DNA of 64,000 bases from Triparma columacea (GCA_030267965.1 BRYA01000641.1:1-64000), one strand, 5' to 3'; shown: positions 34,804-46,056, counted from the first letter of the stretch. Numbers and translations are program-made. The notes: generated by a model from the sequence alone, not told the origin.

Positions 34804-36420
34804 CTAGATACCCTTCTCCGGCGTAATCCTGAACCTCCCCTTCCTCTCTTCCAACTTGCCTACTTCTCCCAACTTGCCTAGTCCCCTCTTCGTCCCCGCC
34901 CTCCCCTTCCCTTTGACCCTCTCTTCGATTTTCCTCTGTGTCTTAATGACCCTCCTGCTTGGTTTCCTGCTGAAGGGGCTTAGCGGCGGCTTGCTCCCGC
35001 TTCCCAAAATTGCCTTCTCCCTTTCCTCTCCCTCCCCCCCCTCCGACCCCCCCAGCCCGAACTCCTTGATCCCCTCCCTTATCCATTTCCCTGTAGTCGG
35101 TTCCGGGCTGACCATCCCGACCATCCCCTCCTCCCCCTCCCCTCCCTTTACGATGTCCTCCCCCCCCTCTACGTCAAAGACCACGTCGAAGCCTGAAGGG
35201 CTGCAAGGTTTTATAGGCGAGACGCTGGACGGCCCGGAGGACGACGTCGACTTCGAAACCTTTCCATTTGGCGTCACCGCGACGTCCGAGGGCACGACGG
35301 AAGCGGATCGGGGGGGGGAAGACTTGAAGGTGCTGACGACCGTGGGGGGGGGGGGGGGAACGTGGGGAGGGGAAAGGACCTTCATGAGGAGACTTGAGGG
35401 GATTGAGGGAGATGATGAAGATGGCGGTGGCGATGACGCTATCACAGGAACAGGAACCGGGACCTCCCCCTCTTTCTCTCCCTCCTCCTCATCTTCGGCG
35501 TCACCCCATAATTTGCGTCCTCCTCCCAAATGTTTCTCCTCCGCCCTCGCGATCTTCTCCTGAACCTCCTCCTCCTCCTCCTCCTCCTCCTCCTCCCCAC
35601 CTCCCCCTGCACCCAGGCCGTACTTGTCGTGGTGAACGCTCTTCAACTGCACGTTCTTATCGCCGAACGGATCCAGGCCTTGCATGACACGCTCAATGCC
35701 CTCGGGGCTCAACCCTCCAATCTCTTCGTCCTCCACCGCCTCCACCGCCTCCACCACCTTCACCTCCTCCTCCACCTTCTCCCCCTCCTCCACCTTCTCC
35801 TCCTCAATCCCCTCCACCCCCTTCCTTATCAAACTCTCAAACTCGTCGTCCAACTCCTCAACGCTCTTCTCGCTCCACTTGTTCGGCGTCAGGCTCTTCC
35901 CTTCTACGTTACCTTTACTCTCCTTCTCCATCCTCTCCACCTCCACCTCAACCTCCTCTCCCCCTATCAACCTCCTCCCAATCTCCCCCTTGACCCTCCC
36001 CAACTTTTCCTTAACCTTCCTCTCGTCAAGCACCAACGTCTCCAACGCGAGCTTCCCAATCGCCAGTTCTTCTTCCTCCGCTCCATCCCCCTCTTCCCCC
36101 GTACACTCCTCAACCTCCTTCCTCCTCCCCTCTACAGCCTCCCCAAGGTGTCTCCTCAGCTTGATTAGAGCATCATACGTCCACATATCCTCCTCATCTC
36201 CCTCCCACACCAAGTCCTCTACGATTTCCACAATTCCCCGAGCAAGCTTTGCTCCACGATCAACCTTGACCCCCCCAAATCCCCCCCCCTCAACCTTGGC
36301 AGCACCCCTCCCTCCCTCATCCTCCCCCTCCAAACCGCCAATCAACACTTCAAGCTCCTTGCCCATATTCCTGACCTTCAGTAGCCCCGACACCATCGCA
36401 TCGACCTTCGTCTTCACCAT
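34804..36420 (-). CDS. Unrecognised acidic, low-complexity protein
   Basis: A single exon of 538 residues on the minus strand. The N-terminal ~230 residues are helical and charged (KEKLGRVKGEIGRRLIGGEEVEV), then an acidic run (a long Glu tract near residue 290), Pro/Ser-rich segments, and a basic C-terminus (SRKPSRRVIKTQRKIEER, RFRITPEKG). No catalytic motif is visible. The compositional bias makes the opposite strand open as well; the minus frame is preferred because it starts with ATG, has no stop over 1.6 kb and gives a charged, helix-compatible protein rather than Leu/Pro/Ser repeats. It shares a 355-bp upstream region with NME7. Confidence 0.6.
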   Translation of the reverse strand: MVKTKVDAMVSGLLKVRNMGKELEVLIGGLEGEDEGGRGAAKVEGGGFGGVKVDRGAKLARGIVEIVEDLVWEGDEEDMWTYDALIKLRRHLGEAVEGRRKEVEECTGEEGDGAEEEELAIGKLALETLVLDERKVKEKLGRVKGEIGRRLIGGEEVEVEVERMEKESKGNVEGKSLTPNKWSEKSVEELDDEFESLIRKGVEGIEEEKVEEGEKVEEEVKVVEAVEAVEDEEIGGLSPEGIERVMQGLDPFGDKNVQLKSVHHDKYGLGAGGGGEEEEEEEEEEVQEKIARAEEKHLGGGRKLWGDAEDEEEGEKEGEVPVPVPVIASSPPPSSSSPSIPSSLLMKVLSPPHVPPPPPTVVSTFKSSPPRSASVVPSDVAVTPNGKVSKSTSSSGPSSVSPIKPCSPSGFDVVFDVEGGEDIVKGGEGEEGMVGMVSPEPTTGKWIREGIKEFGLGGSEGGEGEEREKAILGSGSKPPLSPFSRKPSRRVIKTQRKIEERVKGKGRAGTKRGLGKLGEVGKLEERKGRFRITPEKGI

Positions 36421-36775
36421 ATTGTTTCTTTTTTTGCCTTAAACAATTTTCAATTAAGCCAAGACTGTTCAAAGCACTCCGGGTAAGGTTCTCACCCCCT
36501 TTCACTCCGATCCCCTTCGTCGCCCCTCCCATGATCCCTACCATGTATCTCTTTCCCTCCCTCTTCGCAAAGTGCCCCAAATACGTCGAACAAGGAAAAC
36601 AATCCCCCCCCCTCTCGCTAACTGACCCTTGCGAGTTGCTGTCATTTGCCCTCCTCGAGTTCCTATTCGAGCCTTACGTCCCCCTGTCCTCTTCATATTC
36701 TTCCCTTCTAACCCGCGCGCCCCGCCAAACCCCTCCCAATCCCTTCCTCACCCATAGCCACTACAACATTCCAAC
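36421..36775. promoter_or_regulatory. Divergent upstream region of NME7 and the acidic protein
   Basis: 355 bases between two start codons on opposite strands. No clear core-promoter motif was seen. A plus-strand frame at 36531-36797 overlaps the NME7 start and has no support. Confidence 0.35.
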
Positions 36776-37837
36776 ATGCCCGCTCCATCAGGTGTGAAGG
36801 ATGAGATCCTCGGCTTCGTCGCCGAGTGGTACGACCCCCGTCCCCAGCTTGTGAAGACGTTCCTCCTCAAATATTACTCCGCGACGCACGACGCCGAGCT
36901 CATTGATATCAAGGCCCACCGCTGCTTCCTCAAGCGCTCAAAGCTGCCCTCCTCCGTCTTCCCAAGCGACTTCAACGTAGGGAACCCGGTGCTAGTTTAC
37001 GGCAGGGAGCTGAAAATCGTGGATTACGCGGACCCTCAGACGAGGAAGAAGCTAAGCCCCGTCTCCGAGTCCACAGTTGTCTTCTGCCTCCCCGAGACCA
37101 CGCCTTCTTTCGGGAGCATCGTCCAGAGCTGCGAGTCTGCCGGTCTCCGCGTCTCGGACCTCAAGACCATCGCGGTGTCCGGTGGCACCACCCTGTCCAA
37201 CGCCTCCGTCCTCCTCGGTGTATCCCCGGATGCCCTGTCTGATTCAAATGGAGTCTCAATGGTCGTGGCCTTCAAGGGACAGGACTCGGTACAGGTTGCG
37301 CAGAGGGTCCTCGCGAAGTACGGCCCTGGGGTCATCTGCGCCAACTCGGAAGGTGCCGCCCGGGACTTTACCGAATCGTTCCTCGACGCTCCCTCCGAGA
37401 CAACAGCGACCTTTGACAACTGCACCTGCTGCCTCATCAAGCCCCACGCCGTCAAGGCCGGGTCCACAGGGAGCATCATTGACACAATACTGAGCCAGGG
37501 GTACGAGGTTTCTGCTATGCAGAGCTTCATCCTCGACCGTGCTGTCGCGGGGGAGTTCTTCGAGGTTTACAAGGGCGTCGTAGAGAACCACGGGGCGCAC
37601 GTTGACGAGCTGACAACCGGGAAGGTCATCGCCATCGAGGTCCGCGCCGAGGACGCGGTCACCACCTTCCGCAAGACCTGCGGACCCTACGACGTGGAGA
37701 TGGCGAAGGAGCTCGCCCCCAAGACCATCAGAGGACAGCACGGAGTCGACAACATTAGGAACGCTGTCCACTGCACGGACCTGCCCACAGAGGGCGTTAA
37801 TGAATGCGACTACTTCTTCAACGTCCTCAACTTGTAA
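36776..37837 (+). CDS. NME7: NME7-type nucleoside diphosphate kinase (DM10 + two NDPK domains)
   Basis: A single exon of 353 residues, near the size of animal NME7 (about 376). It has an N-terminal DM10 domain (FVAEWYDPRPQLVKTFLLKY, then HRCFLKRSK), followed by two NDPK-like domains at about residues 98-215 and 220-350. The second retains the active-site histidine in NAVHCTD and the nucleotide-binding start CCLIKPHAVKAGSTG. The first has lost the equivalent histidine region (GVICANSEGAARDF), so it is probably non-catalytic. NME7 acts at the gamma-tubulin ring complex, basal bodies and axonemes, which implies a flagellated stage. It is the most GC-rich gene of its neighbourhood and intronless. 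Confidence 0.95.
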   Translation: MPAPSGVKDEILGFVAEWYDPRPQLVKTFLLKYYSATHDAELIDIKAHRCFLKRSKLPSSVFPSDFNVGNPVLVYGRELKIVDYADPQTRKKLSPVSESTVVFCLPETTPSFGSIVQSCESAGLRVSDLKTIAVSGGTTLSNASVLLGVSPDALSDSNGVSMVVAFKGQDSVQVAQRVLAKYGPGVICANSEGAARDFTESFLDAPSETTATFDNCTCCLIKPHAVKAGSTGSIIDTILSQGYEVSAMQSFILDRAVAGEFFEVYKGVVENHGAHVDELTTGKVIAIEVRAEDAVTTFRKTCGPYDVEMAKELAPKTIRGQHGVDNIRNAVHCTDLPTEGVNECDYFFNVLNL

Positions 37838-38005
37838 AAGAAACCGGAGCAGCGTGTATCATAGCGATGAAAGAGCTTGAGTCTTTATCTACTAAAGTCA
37901 TCTGTTATTATTTCATCTTGTTATCATCTCATCCCCTCGGCATAGCAATGTCGGAATCATATCGATAAAATCGTCAATAATTGGTTCATCAATGATAATC
38001 GTGCC

Positions 38006-38944
38006 TCACTTTCCCTTCGATCTGGACCTCGCTGTCCTGCTCCTTCCCCTCTTCGACACCTTCTCCTCCTTCTCCTTTGCCGACTTCCTCGCCCTCGAGC
38101 TGGACCTCGTCTTCTTGCTGGAAGTTTCGGCCTTTGCTTTCTTGCCCCCCCTCTCCTTAGCCTTCGGACCAACGATTGCCCTGAATACTGCCCCTCCGTT
38201 GCAGGCAGGGGCAAAGATGAGGGTCACAATTGAGGCCACGGCAATGATCCAGACCCAGGCCTCGCTTCTCTCGACCTCCTTGATGAGGCTGAGGATTACG
38301 CTGTCCAAGAGCAGCTCAAGGACGGCTCCAAGCCCGAGCCAAGGCACGAAGTAGTCGATCGTGATGGTTCCGTGGAAGTAGGCGGACTTGCCCCTGTACA
38401 CCCATGCCACATTCCTCCCAAAGAGGAACATGAGAATGTAGCCCTCGACAATCTCCAGCCACCAAACGTTGAAGGGGAACATGAAGACAAAGAGAGCGGA
38501 ACGAGCCCAGCCTTCCTCCAGCCCTATCCCCTCCACGACATCTCTGTATCTGAACAGCAGCATGGAACCCCAAACCACGTTTGACCAGAATTGCGCAAAG
38601 GAAGTGTGCCCGAATTTTCCTTGCCAACCTTTGACACTAACTGACCCCGTCTTTGGATCCTCATGAGCAACTACAAAGTAAAAAAATGGGTGAGTCATTG
38701 AATACTACTTGCACTGTATCCACTACCGTCTTCGCCAACACTCACTTGTTGTCCAGATTAATTCTATAAAGACGAACACTACTGCAACTCCAACTGCTCC
38801 TGCCCGATCTAGTGACGAGGTGAAGTTGAGGTAGGCCCAGAGGAGGAGGCCAAGGAAAGCCACTTTGTAAGCAAGCGCCAGAAGCCTTTCCAACTGGGTT
38901 GAAGGCTGCCAAAATGGCGACGGGGACTTTCCCTTTGGCTTCAT
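38006..38944 (-). CDS. TMEM229-like multi-pass membrane protein
   Basis: Two exons (38944-38746 and 38670-38006) give 287 residues. There are about six hydrophobic segments, including LLALAYKVAFLGLLLWAYL, VGVAVVFVFIELIW, LFVFMFPFNVWWLEIVEGY, a segment ending GAVLELLLDSVILSLI, and WVWIIAVASIVTLIF. The stretch WWLEIVEGYILMFLFGRN, then FHGTITIDYFVPW and GLGAVLE, resembles the C-terminal half of TMEM229-type proteins. The last 60 residues form a Lys/Arg/Ser-rich cytosolic tail. Function is unknown. It shares a 72-bp upstream interval with the SAM/kinase gene. Assignment rests on one conserved block only. Confidence 0.65.
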
Positions 38945-39016
38945 GCTATTTTAAAGTGTTTTTCACTCGAGATGGATTTTGAGTTTTTGTCATGAAAGAA
39001 TCAGTTCCTTTCAAGA
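38945..39016. promoter_or_regulatory. Putative bidirectional promoter
   Basis: Just 72 bases lie between the start codons of the minus-strand TMEM229-like gene and the plus-strand SAM/kinase gene. Confidence 0.4.
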
Positions 39017-42000
39017 ATGACCAATATCCTCCCTCAGGGGTCTCCTTCGGATGCTCTGAGGAAGTCACCGGCTCGGAACGCTATTAAAAATGTGAGCCCA
39101 TGCACTCGACCCTTTTTGAATCAAAAGAAGCTCCCCCTCATCTTTCCCGAGGCGGCCCTGCTCCACCTGCCATTATCCCCCCCTTATTTAACTCGTATCC
39201 CCCTTTTATCCCCATCTCAGTGGCTTTTGAAGCTCAGGTTTACGGACGACGAGGCCGAGAACTATACGAACAACCTTCTGGCTCAAGGTGAGCCTCCTTG
39301 CTGCATGTTAAACTTGCAATGCTAAATTTTCCATATCCCTAACTCGCACGCGTGCCCCCACCTTTCCCCTCGTCCGCAGGTTTTGATGATATTCAGAGCA
39401 TATGCGAAGACGTCGAGCTCTCCGACCTTTACGCGTGCTCCTTCTTGCCAGGCCATGCTCGTCGTCTTGTGAAAGCCTGTGGTTTTGCAAGGTCGCAGGT
39501 ACTCGGGAGGGGGCTAGCCAGGTCAGCGAGCGTCGGAAGTGCTGCTCCATCTTCTCCTCCGCCCCTCGCTCCGTCTTCATCCACGGCGACCCTCTCCACT
39601 GCCAACCTCTCGTCATTTCCTAAAACTTTCCCTGGGAGACATCAGAGGCCGCACTCGTCCAATTCGGCCCCCTACTACCAAACGATCTCGTCCAATGCGA
39701 CGACGGCGATGGCCACCGCCCCATCTCCCTTCTATGCCATACCGAGCTCCGACTTTGGAAGCACCGCCGGAGTGCCAACTTTTGGAACCACGAACCTCAG
39801 TGCGAGCGCAACAGCGGCGACTACTGTACAATGTCCCGAGTGCAGGTGTGAGTTCTACCTCCCCTCTTCCCACATGTCCCAGCACCTTCTCAATCAGCAG
39901 CCTCAGCAAAGAGGGGAGAACAGTGAGTTTGACGCCGCCCAGTACTCGTCTGGGGAGGGAGTCGGCACACCAAGCACCATATCTACAGGTGCTGACGAAG
40001 AGGAGAACGCGCAACTTCAGCCTCGCAGGTCCCCAACCCCCACGCCTTCTGAGAATCACCCCTCTCACTGGGGCGTAGGGGAGGTCGTAGCCTGGCTCAA
40101 AAAGGTGAGAAGAAAGGCGCGCACTGACTCATTGCAAACAACAAGCGTTCTTGACATTTTCGTCGCTCCTCCCCCGCTCCTTAAACTCTAATGATTACGC
40201 ATATGTTCCTTCGTCGTGTCGCCCCTCCCACAGTTTGAGGCCCTCCGCACTCCAAACATAATATCTTCCGTCATTACAAAGGGCGTCGATGGGAGCATGC
40301 TCATGGAGGACAATGAGAAGGCTGCGGACATAATAGGGGTAACCTTCGGGCCTCACAAACGGCTCTTCGTTACGGAGCTGGCTTCGCTCAAGGAAGAGTT
40401 CAAGGACGTCGATGCCGTCCCCTTGCTCGCGAGGCAGTCGTCGGCTTCGCCTTCCCCCTCTCCCTCTCCTACCGCGAGGCCTCACACTGACAGAGCAAAG
40501 CAAGCCGTGCAAAGAAGGAAGAAGTCCAAGTCCCCAGTTAATAGAGTTGGAAGCTTTCAAAGTATAGAGAGCATAAAGGACGACTTGAGTGTTGCGAGTG
40601 GACTAGAGGATAGCGTCAGTATTGCGAGTCAGGATGGCAAGGAGAGGATGAGGAACTTGAGTCGAAAAGTCAAGGGAAGCGGAGGCGGAAGGGAGGGCAG
40701 GGTAGGGAGGGCGAGGCCGTTCTCCAAAGGTGCCGCTAAAGGGGTGAAGCAGCCCCCGAGGCTCAACCTCGCCATTGACGTGGGGGGGACCGAGGAGGCT
40801 GGAAGGCAAGGAAAGCTGGAGCTCGAGCTTGACTCAGTCGGCGATGAAAGCAGTGAGGCGTATCGGCGCAAGATTTCGGAGAGATTGGAGAGAAGCTACG
40901 AGTTAAGTGACGGGGGCACATTTTATGCTGGTGGCTTTGGTATTAATGCGAGGGGAATCAAGGAGGTACCAATTGGCGGGGGGGGGGGTATTATCCTGGA
41001 GGAGGAGGGTGGAGAAATCAATTCCGAGGGCGGTGAGGGGAATGAGGGGGGTGGGCAGGATGGGGAGGAGTACGAGAAGGGTGTTAGGGAGGTAAGGGGG
41101 GGGGAGGGGGGAGGCGGGAGAGGGAGGGGGGGGGGGGGGGAGCGATCATTACAATCTAATCAACTCCATCTCTCCTCGCAGGACAACAATGGGGACACAC
41201 CAAACCATACCAACGCAATCCTGCGCCGAAATTCATCTTCCATTGCTGGAACGCCAAACACTGGAAGAAGGTCGGCTGGGTCCCAGAAGTCTGACGGAAG
41301 CCGGTCATCTCGCCCTCTCTCTGCACTGAGGACGCCCAAGAACACCAAGGACAATATCATCGTCCTGAGGGAAGTCGGAAGGGGGGCCTGCGGAGTCGTC
41401 AACGAGGCCCTCTACCTACCCACTATGACATTGGTTGCCGTGAAGAGCGTTGGGGTTGGAGAGGGAGACAAGAGGAGACAAATCATCAAGGAACTGACTC
41501 TCATGCACTCCATGTGCTCCGCGGCCCTCGGTGGTAGCGAGGGGGGGGTCGATGGAGGCGCAGTTAATGAGGTACACCCTCACATAGTCGGCTTCTACGA
41601 TGCCTTCACGGACCCCGAGAAGGGCTGCATTAAGATGGTCCTCGAGTACATGAACGCAGGAACCTTACAGGATCTGGTTGAGGCCGGAATAAGAGTGACA
41701 GACTCCCTCTTGGCGTCGGTTGCCTACTCGGTGCTGCTTGGCCTATCGTCCGTCCACCAATCGAAGCAGATACACCGGGACATCAAGCCGAGCAACATTC
41801 TCCTCGACAGAGATGGGAGGATCAAGATCAGCGATTTCGGCATCGCGAGAAAGCTGGAGCACTCTATCTCCATGGCGTCCACGTTCACTGGGACCCTTAC
41901 TTACATGTCCCCGGAGAGGTAAGTCTAAGCGAGCAAGAGTAGCGCGGCGACCTAAGTGAGCCGTGGAAAGAGCTGGAGTCGAAATACAAAACCTCTTTGC

Positions 42001-42945
42001 TTACCTGCCATCTGTCGTCGCCATCGCTGTCGTCCTTTCGCTCCCTCTCCCCCCCCTCGCTCTTCGCTTCCCACCTTTAGGATCAGCGGGCAGGAGTACA
42101 GCTACCCCAGCGACATCTGGAGCCTCGGGGTATGTCTGTGCACCCTAGCGATGGGAAAGTACCCCTTCCCAACCAACAGTGGATACTGGGGTGTCGTGCA
42201 GGCCATTCAAGACTCCCCCACCCCCACGCTAGGTGATCAGTTTGACCCACTCCTGCAGGAGTTCTTGGACCTTTGCCTCGCCAAGGACCCGTCGAACCGA
42301 CCGCCCACTTCAGTCCTTCTCGAGGTGAGTGGAGCATTGAGCGAAAGTCCGTGACGAGTGAAGCTGAAGCTCTAATTTTTCTCATCCCCCATCTCGCTTC
42401 CCCCCCTTCCCCAGCACCCATTTTTGAAGAAGTTCGATGCCTCCAACGCGTTCAGTACTCAGCAAAGCCCCGTAGACGCTAGCCCTGAAAAGGTGAAGAA
42501 GGCCCAGGAGCTCGCTCGGAAGGTCATGGACTACTACTGCGACAAGGCGACAATCGCCAGGGAGGGCGTACAAGGAGACCTGAGCTTGTTCGTACCGAGA
42601 TTCAGGGGGGAGAGACTAGGGACACTTGCGGGACAGCTGGGGATGCCACTAGAGGTTTTGGAGCAAGTATTCGAGACTGAAGGGGGCAAGGCGAGAGTAC
42701 ATTTGGGGGGGGAGCTGGGGGGGCTGGTGGGGGGAAGGAAGACTCTAGGGCCGATCAAAGAGGGGGCAAGGGGAGGGAGGGGAGGGAGGGGAGGGAGGAG
42801 TGAGGGAAGAGGGGGAGGGGGGGGTGGGGGGAGGGAGGGGAGGGGGGGCAGGGGGGGAGCGGGTGTGACTAATTTAGAGGAAGGTGGAAAGGGGAAGTAC
42901 ATCAACATAGCGCTGGGAACAAGTGGTGGAGGAGCCACAGGGTGA
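39017..42945 (+). CDS. Two-SAM-domain MAP2K-like protein kinase
   Basis: Seven exons (39017-39091, 39221-39287, 39380-40104, 40234-41091, 41182-41918, 42081-42324, 42415-42945) give 1,078 residues. SAM domain 1 spans about residues 26-78 ([19 protein letters not shown], then [17 protein letters not shown]). SAM 2 is at about 276-345 ([13 protein letters not shown] joined to [14 protein letters not shown]). Ser/Gly-rich linkers follow. The kinase runs from about 630 to 920 with [28 protein letters not shown] and [10 protein letters not shown], the STE7/MAP2K pattern. A helical C-terminus ends in Gly-rich sequence. The inferred intron 41092-41181 is 90 nt and in frame, so retention would add 30 residues. 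Likely a scaffolded MAP-kinase-cascade enzyme. Start is the first ATG after the divergent gene. Confidence 0.85.
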
Positions 42946-43000
42946 TTGAACACGCGTAGGGTTTTTGTTCTATAATACTATGTGTTTTTTTTGCTTGGTT

Positions 43001-43489
43001 TTAGGCAGCGTCTGCGGCAGGAGCATCAGCGGCAGGGGCATCAGCGGCAGGGGCTTCAGGAGTTGCTTCAGGTGGGGAAGTTTCAGCTGGGGCATCCTCA
43101 GAGGGAGCCTCCGTAGATTCTTTGGGGGCGGCATTTTCTTCGGCCACGGCTGCGGGAGCGACAGCGCCAACCTCGGCGTTGTACATTTCAGCGAGCTTGG
43201 TGAAGAGGTCAGCATCAGACATCTTCTCCTTGTTCGCCTCTGCATGTGGATGTAGAGGGAAGGGGATGGGGGGGGGGAGATAGAATGTTTGTGAGTTAGG
43301 AGAAAGGGGTGGTTACGTCAATAATTCGTGGTCAAAATTGTTGTAAATCATCCTATGAAACTCCATGTCCCGAGCAGTTGAGGAGATGAGGATGGGAAAG
43401 AAACGGGGAAACGCACCGTACTCCGCCTTAAGCTTGTTAAAGAGCTCCAACTCGGCGTCTGGAGGGACCATTGATGCAGCAGCTCCCAT
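43001..43489 (-). CDS. Small Ala/Pro-rich protein, possibly N-myristoylated
   Basis: Two exons (43489-43417 and 43239-43001) give 103 residues. It starts MGAAAS, a good N-myristoylation context. An amphipathic region ELELFNKLKAEYEANKEKM follows, with a second similar segment ADLFTKLAEMYNAEVG. The C-terminus is a low-complexity tail ending in three APAAD repeats. The two helices have related spacing (LF-KL-A-Y), suggesting an internal repeat. I do not recognise the family; the Ala/Glu tail recalls acidic ribosomal stalk proteins, but the conserved stalk C-terminus is absent. The first donor is GTGCGT. Confidence 0.75.
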
Positions 43490-44009
43490 TATGCAACGTA
43501 TATGTACTCTGGTTGAGAAGTGGGGAAAGTGGATAGATTATGTGCAGTTGTCACTGGACATGGACTTATTCTAGCAAGTTGACGAGATTTTTTTTGTGTT
43601 TGCGGGGATTGATGTTTTGACGCGAGTGTCTGCAAAATGTCAGAGCTTCGGGTGAATAAGAATGATTTTCTTTTTTGAGGGAATGAGTCAAGAGAAAGAC
43701 AGAAAGACTCGGGAAAAAGTCAAATTGGTAGACGTCCATATTCTTCTCTAGTTTGATACAATCGAGGTATTGTTCTGACTGATCGTCTTTGAATATTTCT
43801 CTCCAACGAAAAGTTAGTTTTTCTATCCAAAATAATCGCCAGGAATCTTAAAAGTCACCAGCAGGAACCCCATCGACTCGACATTTCCTCAACACAAACT
43901 CCTTATTGAGCCCCTTCAATTGCCTGTATTGACTAAGTTACGATTCGTCGTAACTCAGTTAAAAACAACGTTCTCAATTCTGATTTTCTCCACGTTCATC
44001 TGCCTCGCC
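43490..44009. other. Divergent intergenic region
   Basis: 520 bases between the small minus-strand protein and the ankyrin gene. Relatively AT-rich. A frame extending upstream of the ankyrin ATG to 43920 lacks an ATG of its own (it begins at TTG), so it is treated as 5' untranslated sequence. Confidence 0.45.
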
Positions 44010-44720
44010 ATGTCATCAAACAACCAAGGAACATCAGACTACTACCGCGCAGATGGAGTAAGAATTCAGCACAATCCTTACACCGCTGAGATGGAGCTCA
44101 AGTACGGTAAGCCTGGGGCCACCGATAGCGAGGGATTCGATCCTTACAGGGACAGTGTAGGGCCCGGTATTTACGGTGGGTTGGTGGTTAGGGACAAAAA
44201 TGGTGCCCCGGTTATTGGGGAACAGTACCAGGGGCACAACCCCGTTCCGGGGCCCGTGTATGCGGGTGGGGGGTACTCGAGGATGAGCCAGGCGTTGGGG
44301 GATAACAAAGCTGTTGAGAAGCTGCTGGATGAGTACCCCGAGTTGGTCAGGTGAGTCGGGGAGACATCTTCGATTGTTGACTGTCATTTTTGCCCACCAT
44401 CCCCCCCTTCCCCTCGCCCCCTCAGCGAGATAACAACTGGCGGCGCAACCCCTCTCCACATGTGTGGTATGTCCCGCAAGAACCAGCTGTCCACCTCCCT
44501 CTTAATCTCCAAAGGCGGTGACATTGAGGCGCTCGACACGTACGGTTACACGCCCCTGCACAGGATGGCTTCCAACAACCTGCCGATCGGGGCGAGGGCT
44601 CTGCTTGAGGCAGGGGCAGAGGGGCGAAGGAAGACCACGAGGGGGGAAGATGCCATGAGCATTGCAGTAGGCAGCAATGCGATTGATGTCGTTGAGGTTC
44701 TCAAGGAGTTGGTGTATTGA
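44010..44720 (+). CDS. Ankyrin-repeat protein
   Basis: Two exons (44010-44350, 44426-44720) give 211 residues. The N-terminal half (residues 1-95) is Gly/Pro/Tyr-rich with no known fold. Then come ankyrin repeats: SQALGDNKAVEKLLDEYPELV, GATPLHMCGMSRKNQL, GYTPLHRMASNNLPIGARALL, ending EDAMSIAVGSNAIDVVEVLKE. Ankyrin repeats mediate protein-protein contact; no catalytic domain is visible. The ATG at 44010 was chosen. The in-frame upstream extension would add a hydrophobic leader (TTFSILIFSTFICLA) but has no ATG; if transcription starts further up with another exon, the product could be secreted. Confidence 0.8.
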
Positions 44721-44867
44721 GGTTGGGGTAGAGGGGGTATCACAGAGGGTGGAGAAAGGACGCACCCACTGTAAATAAACCGAGGGGTCTGATTTGAGAA
44801 CATAACACTTTCGCTCTTTTTGCATTGGTGGTCTGGCCCTATCTTCCACTTTAGACACGTTTGTCCC

Positions 44868-46056
44868 TCACTTTCCCCCCGCCCCGCCTCCCAGGAGCTT
44901 CCCGAGCGCCCCACTGACCCCGCTTCCGTCCTTGTTCCCGTACATGCCAGCCTTGATCTGCAGGGTGGGGGGATGGGTGGGGGGGTAGATGCCGTTAGCA
45001 TAGTCTGAATCTGCAGAATTGTTGGTGTCGCTGCAATATCGTCCTGAAACGTTTCCCTTTCTTCGTTTCGCTTTCTTCTTATTTATAACCCTTCGCTTCG
45101 CTTTTCCTTCCCCCCTTCCCCCTTCCCCCCCCCCCACCCACTCTCACCTCGCTCCTATTGTCAATCAGGGTCATGGTGCTCCCAGTGCGGCGGTCCTGCA
45201 CGAGTATGTAGACGAACTCCCCGGTTTTCATAAAGTCCGCGACCTCCGCGAACACGAATCCGAAGGTGCGGCCGCTCCCCCCCTCGATATTGTACCTGAT
45301 CCTCATCCTGTGGGTGTTGTCGTCTTTGCTGATATATGGGGTGCTCTCGACGAAGTTCCTCCTCCCCTCCCTGGACCCGCCCTTGTCGGTCCCGTAGCAC
45401 TTGAGGTCGTCCCCGTACTTGAGCTGGACGTTGTGGTCGTTGCGGACAATCTCCCAGGAGTTGGACATTACGGTGTTAGGGGCCATGTGACCGATGGGGA
45501 ACAGCTCCTTGCCAATGAAGTAAGCGCAAGCGACAGCGAGGACGCCGGCGGCGCCCCAGCCGACAAGGTTGAAGCCAGCCTTCACCTTCTCTCCAGGGGT
45601 GAGTACCTCTGTTGATACTGAGCCTGGTAGGGGGGGGAGAAGCAATGAAGATGAACATGTCGTTTACACGTTTGTATGTTGTTTAAGGAGTATATGTTAG
45701 TTTTAGTGAAAGTATGGGGCCCTAGAGGTGCACAGTGATACATAGAACAATGGGGACGGCTTCCCGTCATTCGTTGAGTCTGCTTATTTTTCGTATTCAA
45801 ATATTATACGCCTCAACTATACAGCTATGGATCAATTAGAGCAATGTGGTCCCAGAAATCTCATAACCCTAACCATTTCTACCTCACCTGCCTCTCCATA
45901 CTGATCTTTAGGAGCCCCTCCTGCGTCCTTTGGTTTCTCAGATGAGAAATTTCTCCTGGGTAGCCGGTTCACCTGCAGGCGGAGAGCGGACAGGCTGCGA
46001 GTTCCGCACCTGGGGGGGGCACGGGCAACGATGATGCGGGGGAGCGATCGGAGCAT
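44868..46056 (-). CDS. TIM21: Mitochondrial inner-membrane translocase subunit TIM21
   Basis: Three exons (46056-45888, 45623-45148, 44957-44868) give 244 residues. Exon 1 encodes an Arg-rich, acid-poor mitochondrial presequence (MLRSLPRIIVARAPPRCGTR). One membrane span follows (LVGWGAAGVLAVACAYFIG). The TIM21 intermembrane domain is clear: TVMSNSWEIVRNDHNVQLKY, GGSREGRRNFVES, MRIRYNIEG, then RTFGFVFAEV and an end strand YILVQDRRTG. TIM21 links the TOM and TIM23 translocases. The last exon (IKAGMYGNKDG, then a Gly-rich end) was set by a TGCAG acceptor at the frame-0 junction. Confidence 0.92.

Noticed and set aside
35530..36442. Plus-strand Leu/Pro and Ser/Thr-rich frames opposite the acidic protein
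   Set aside because: They mirror Glu/Lys-rich codons of the minus-strand gene and have no family features.
43920..44009. N-terminal extension of the ankyrin protein with a hydrophobic leader
   Set aside because: It begins at TTG with no ATG. It would only be real if an unseen upstream exon exists.
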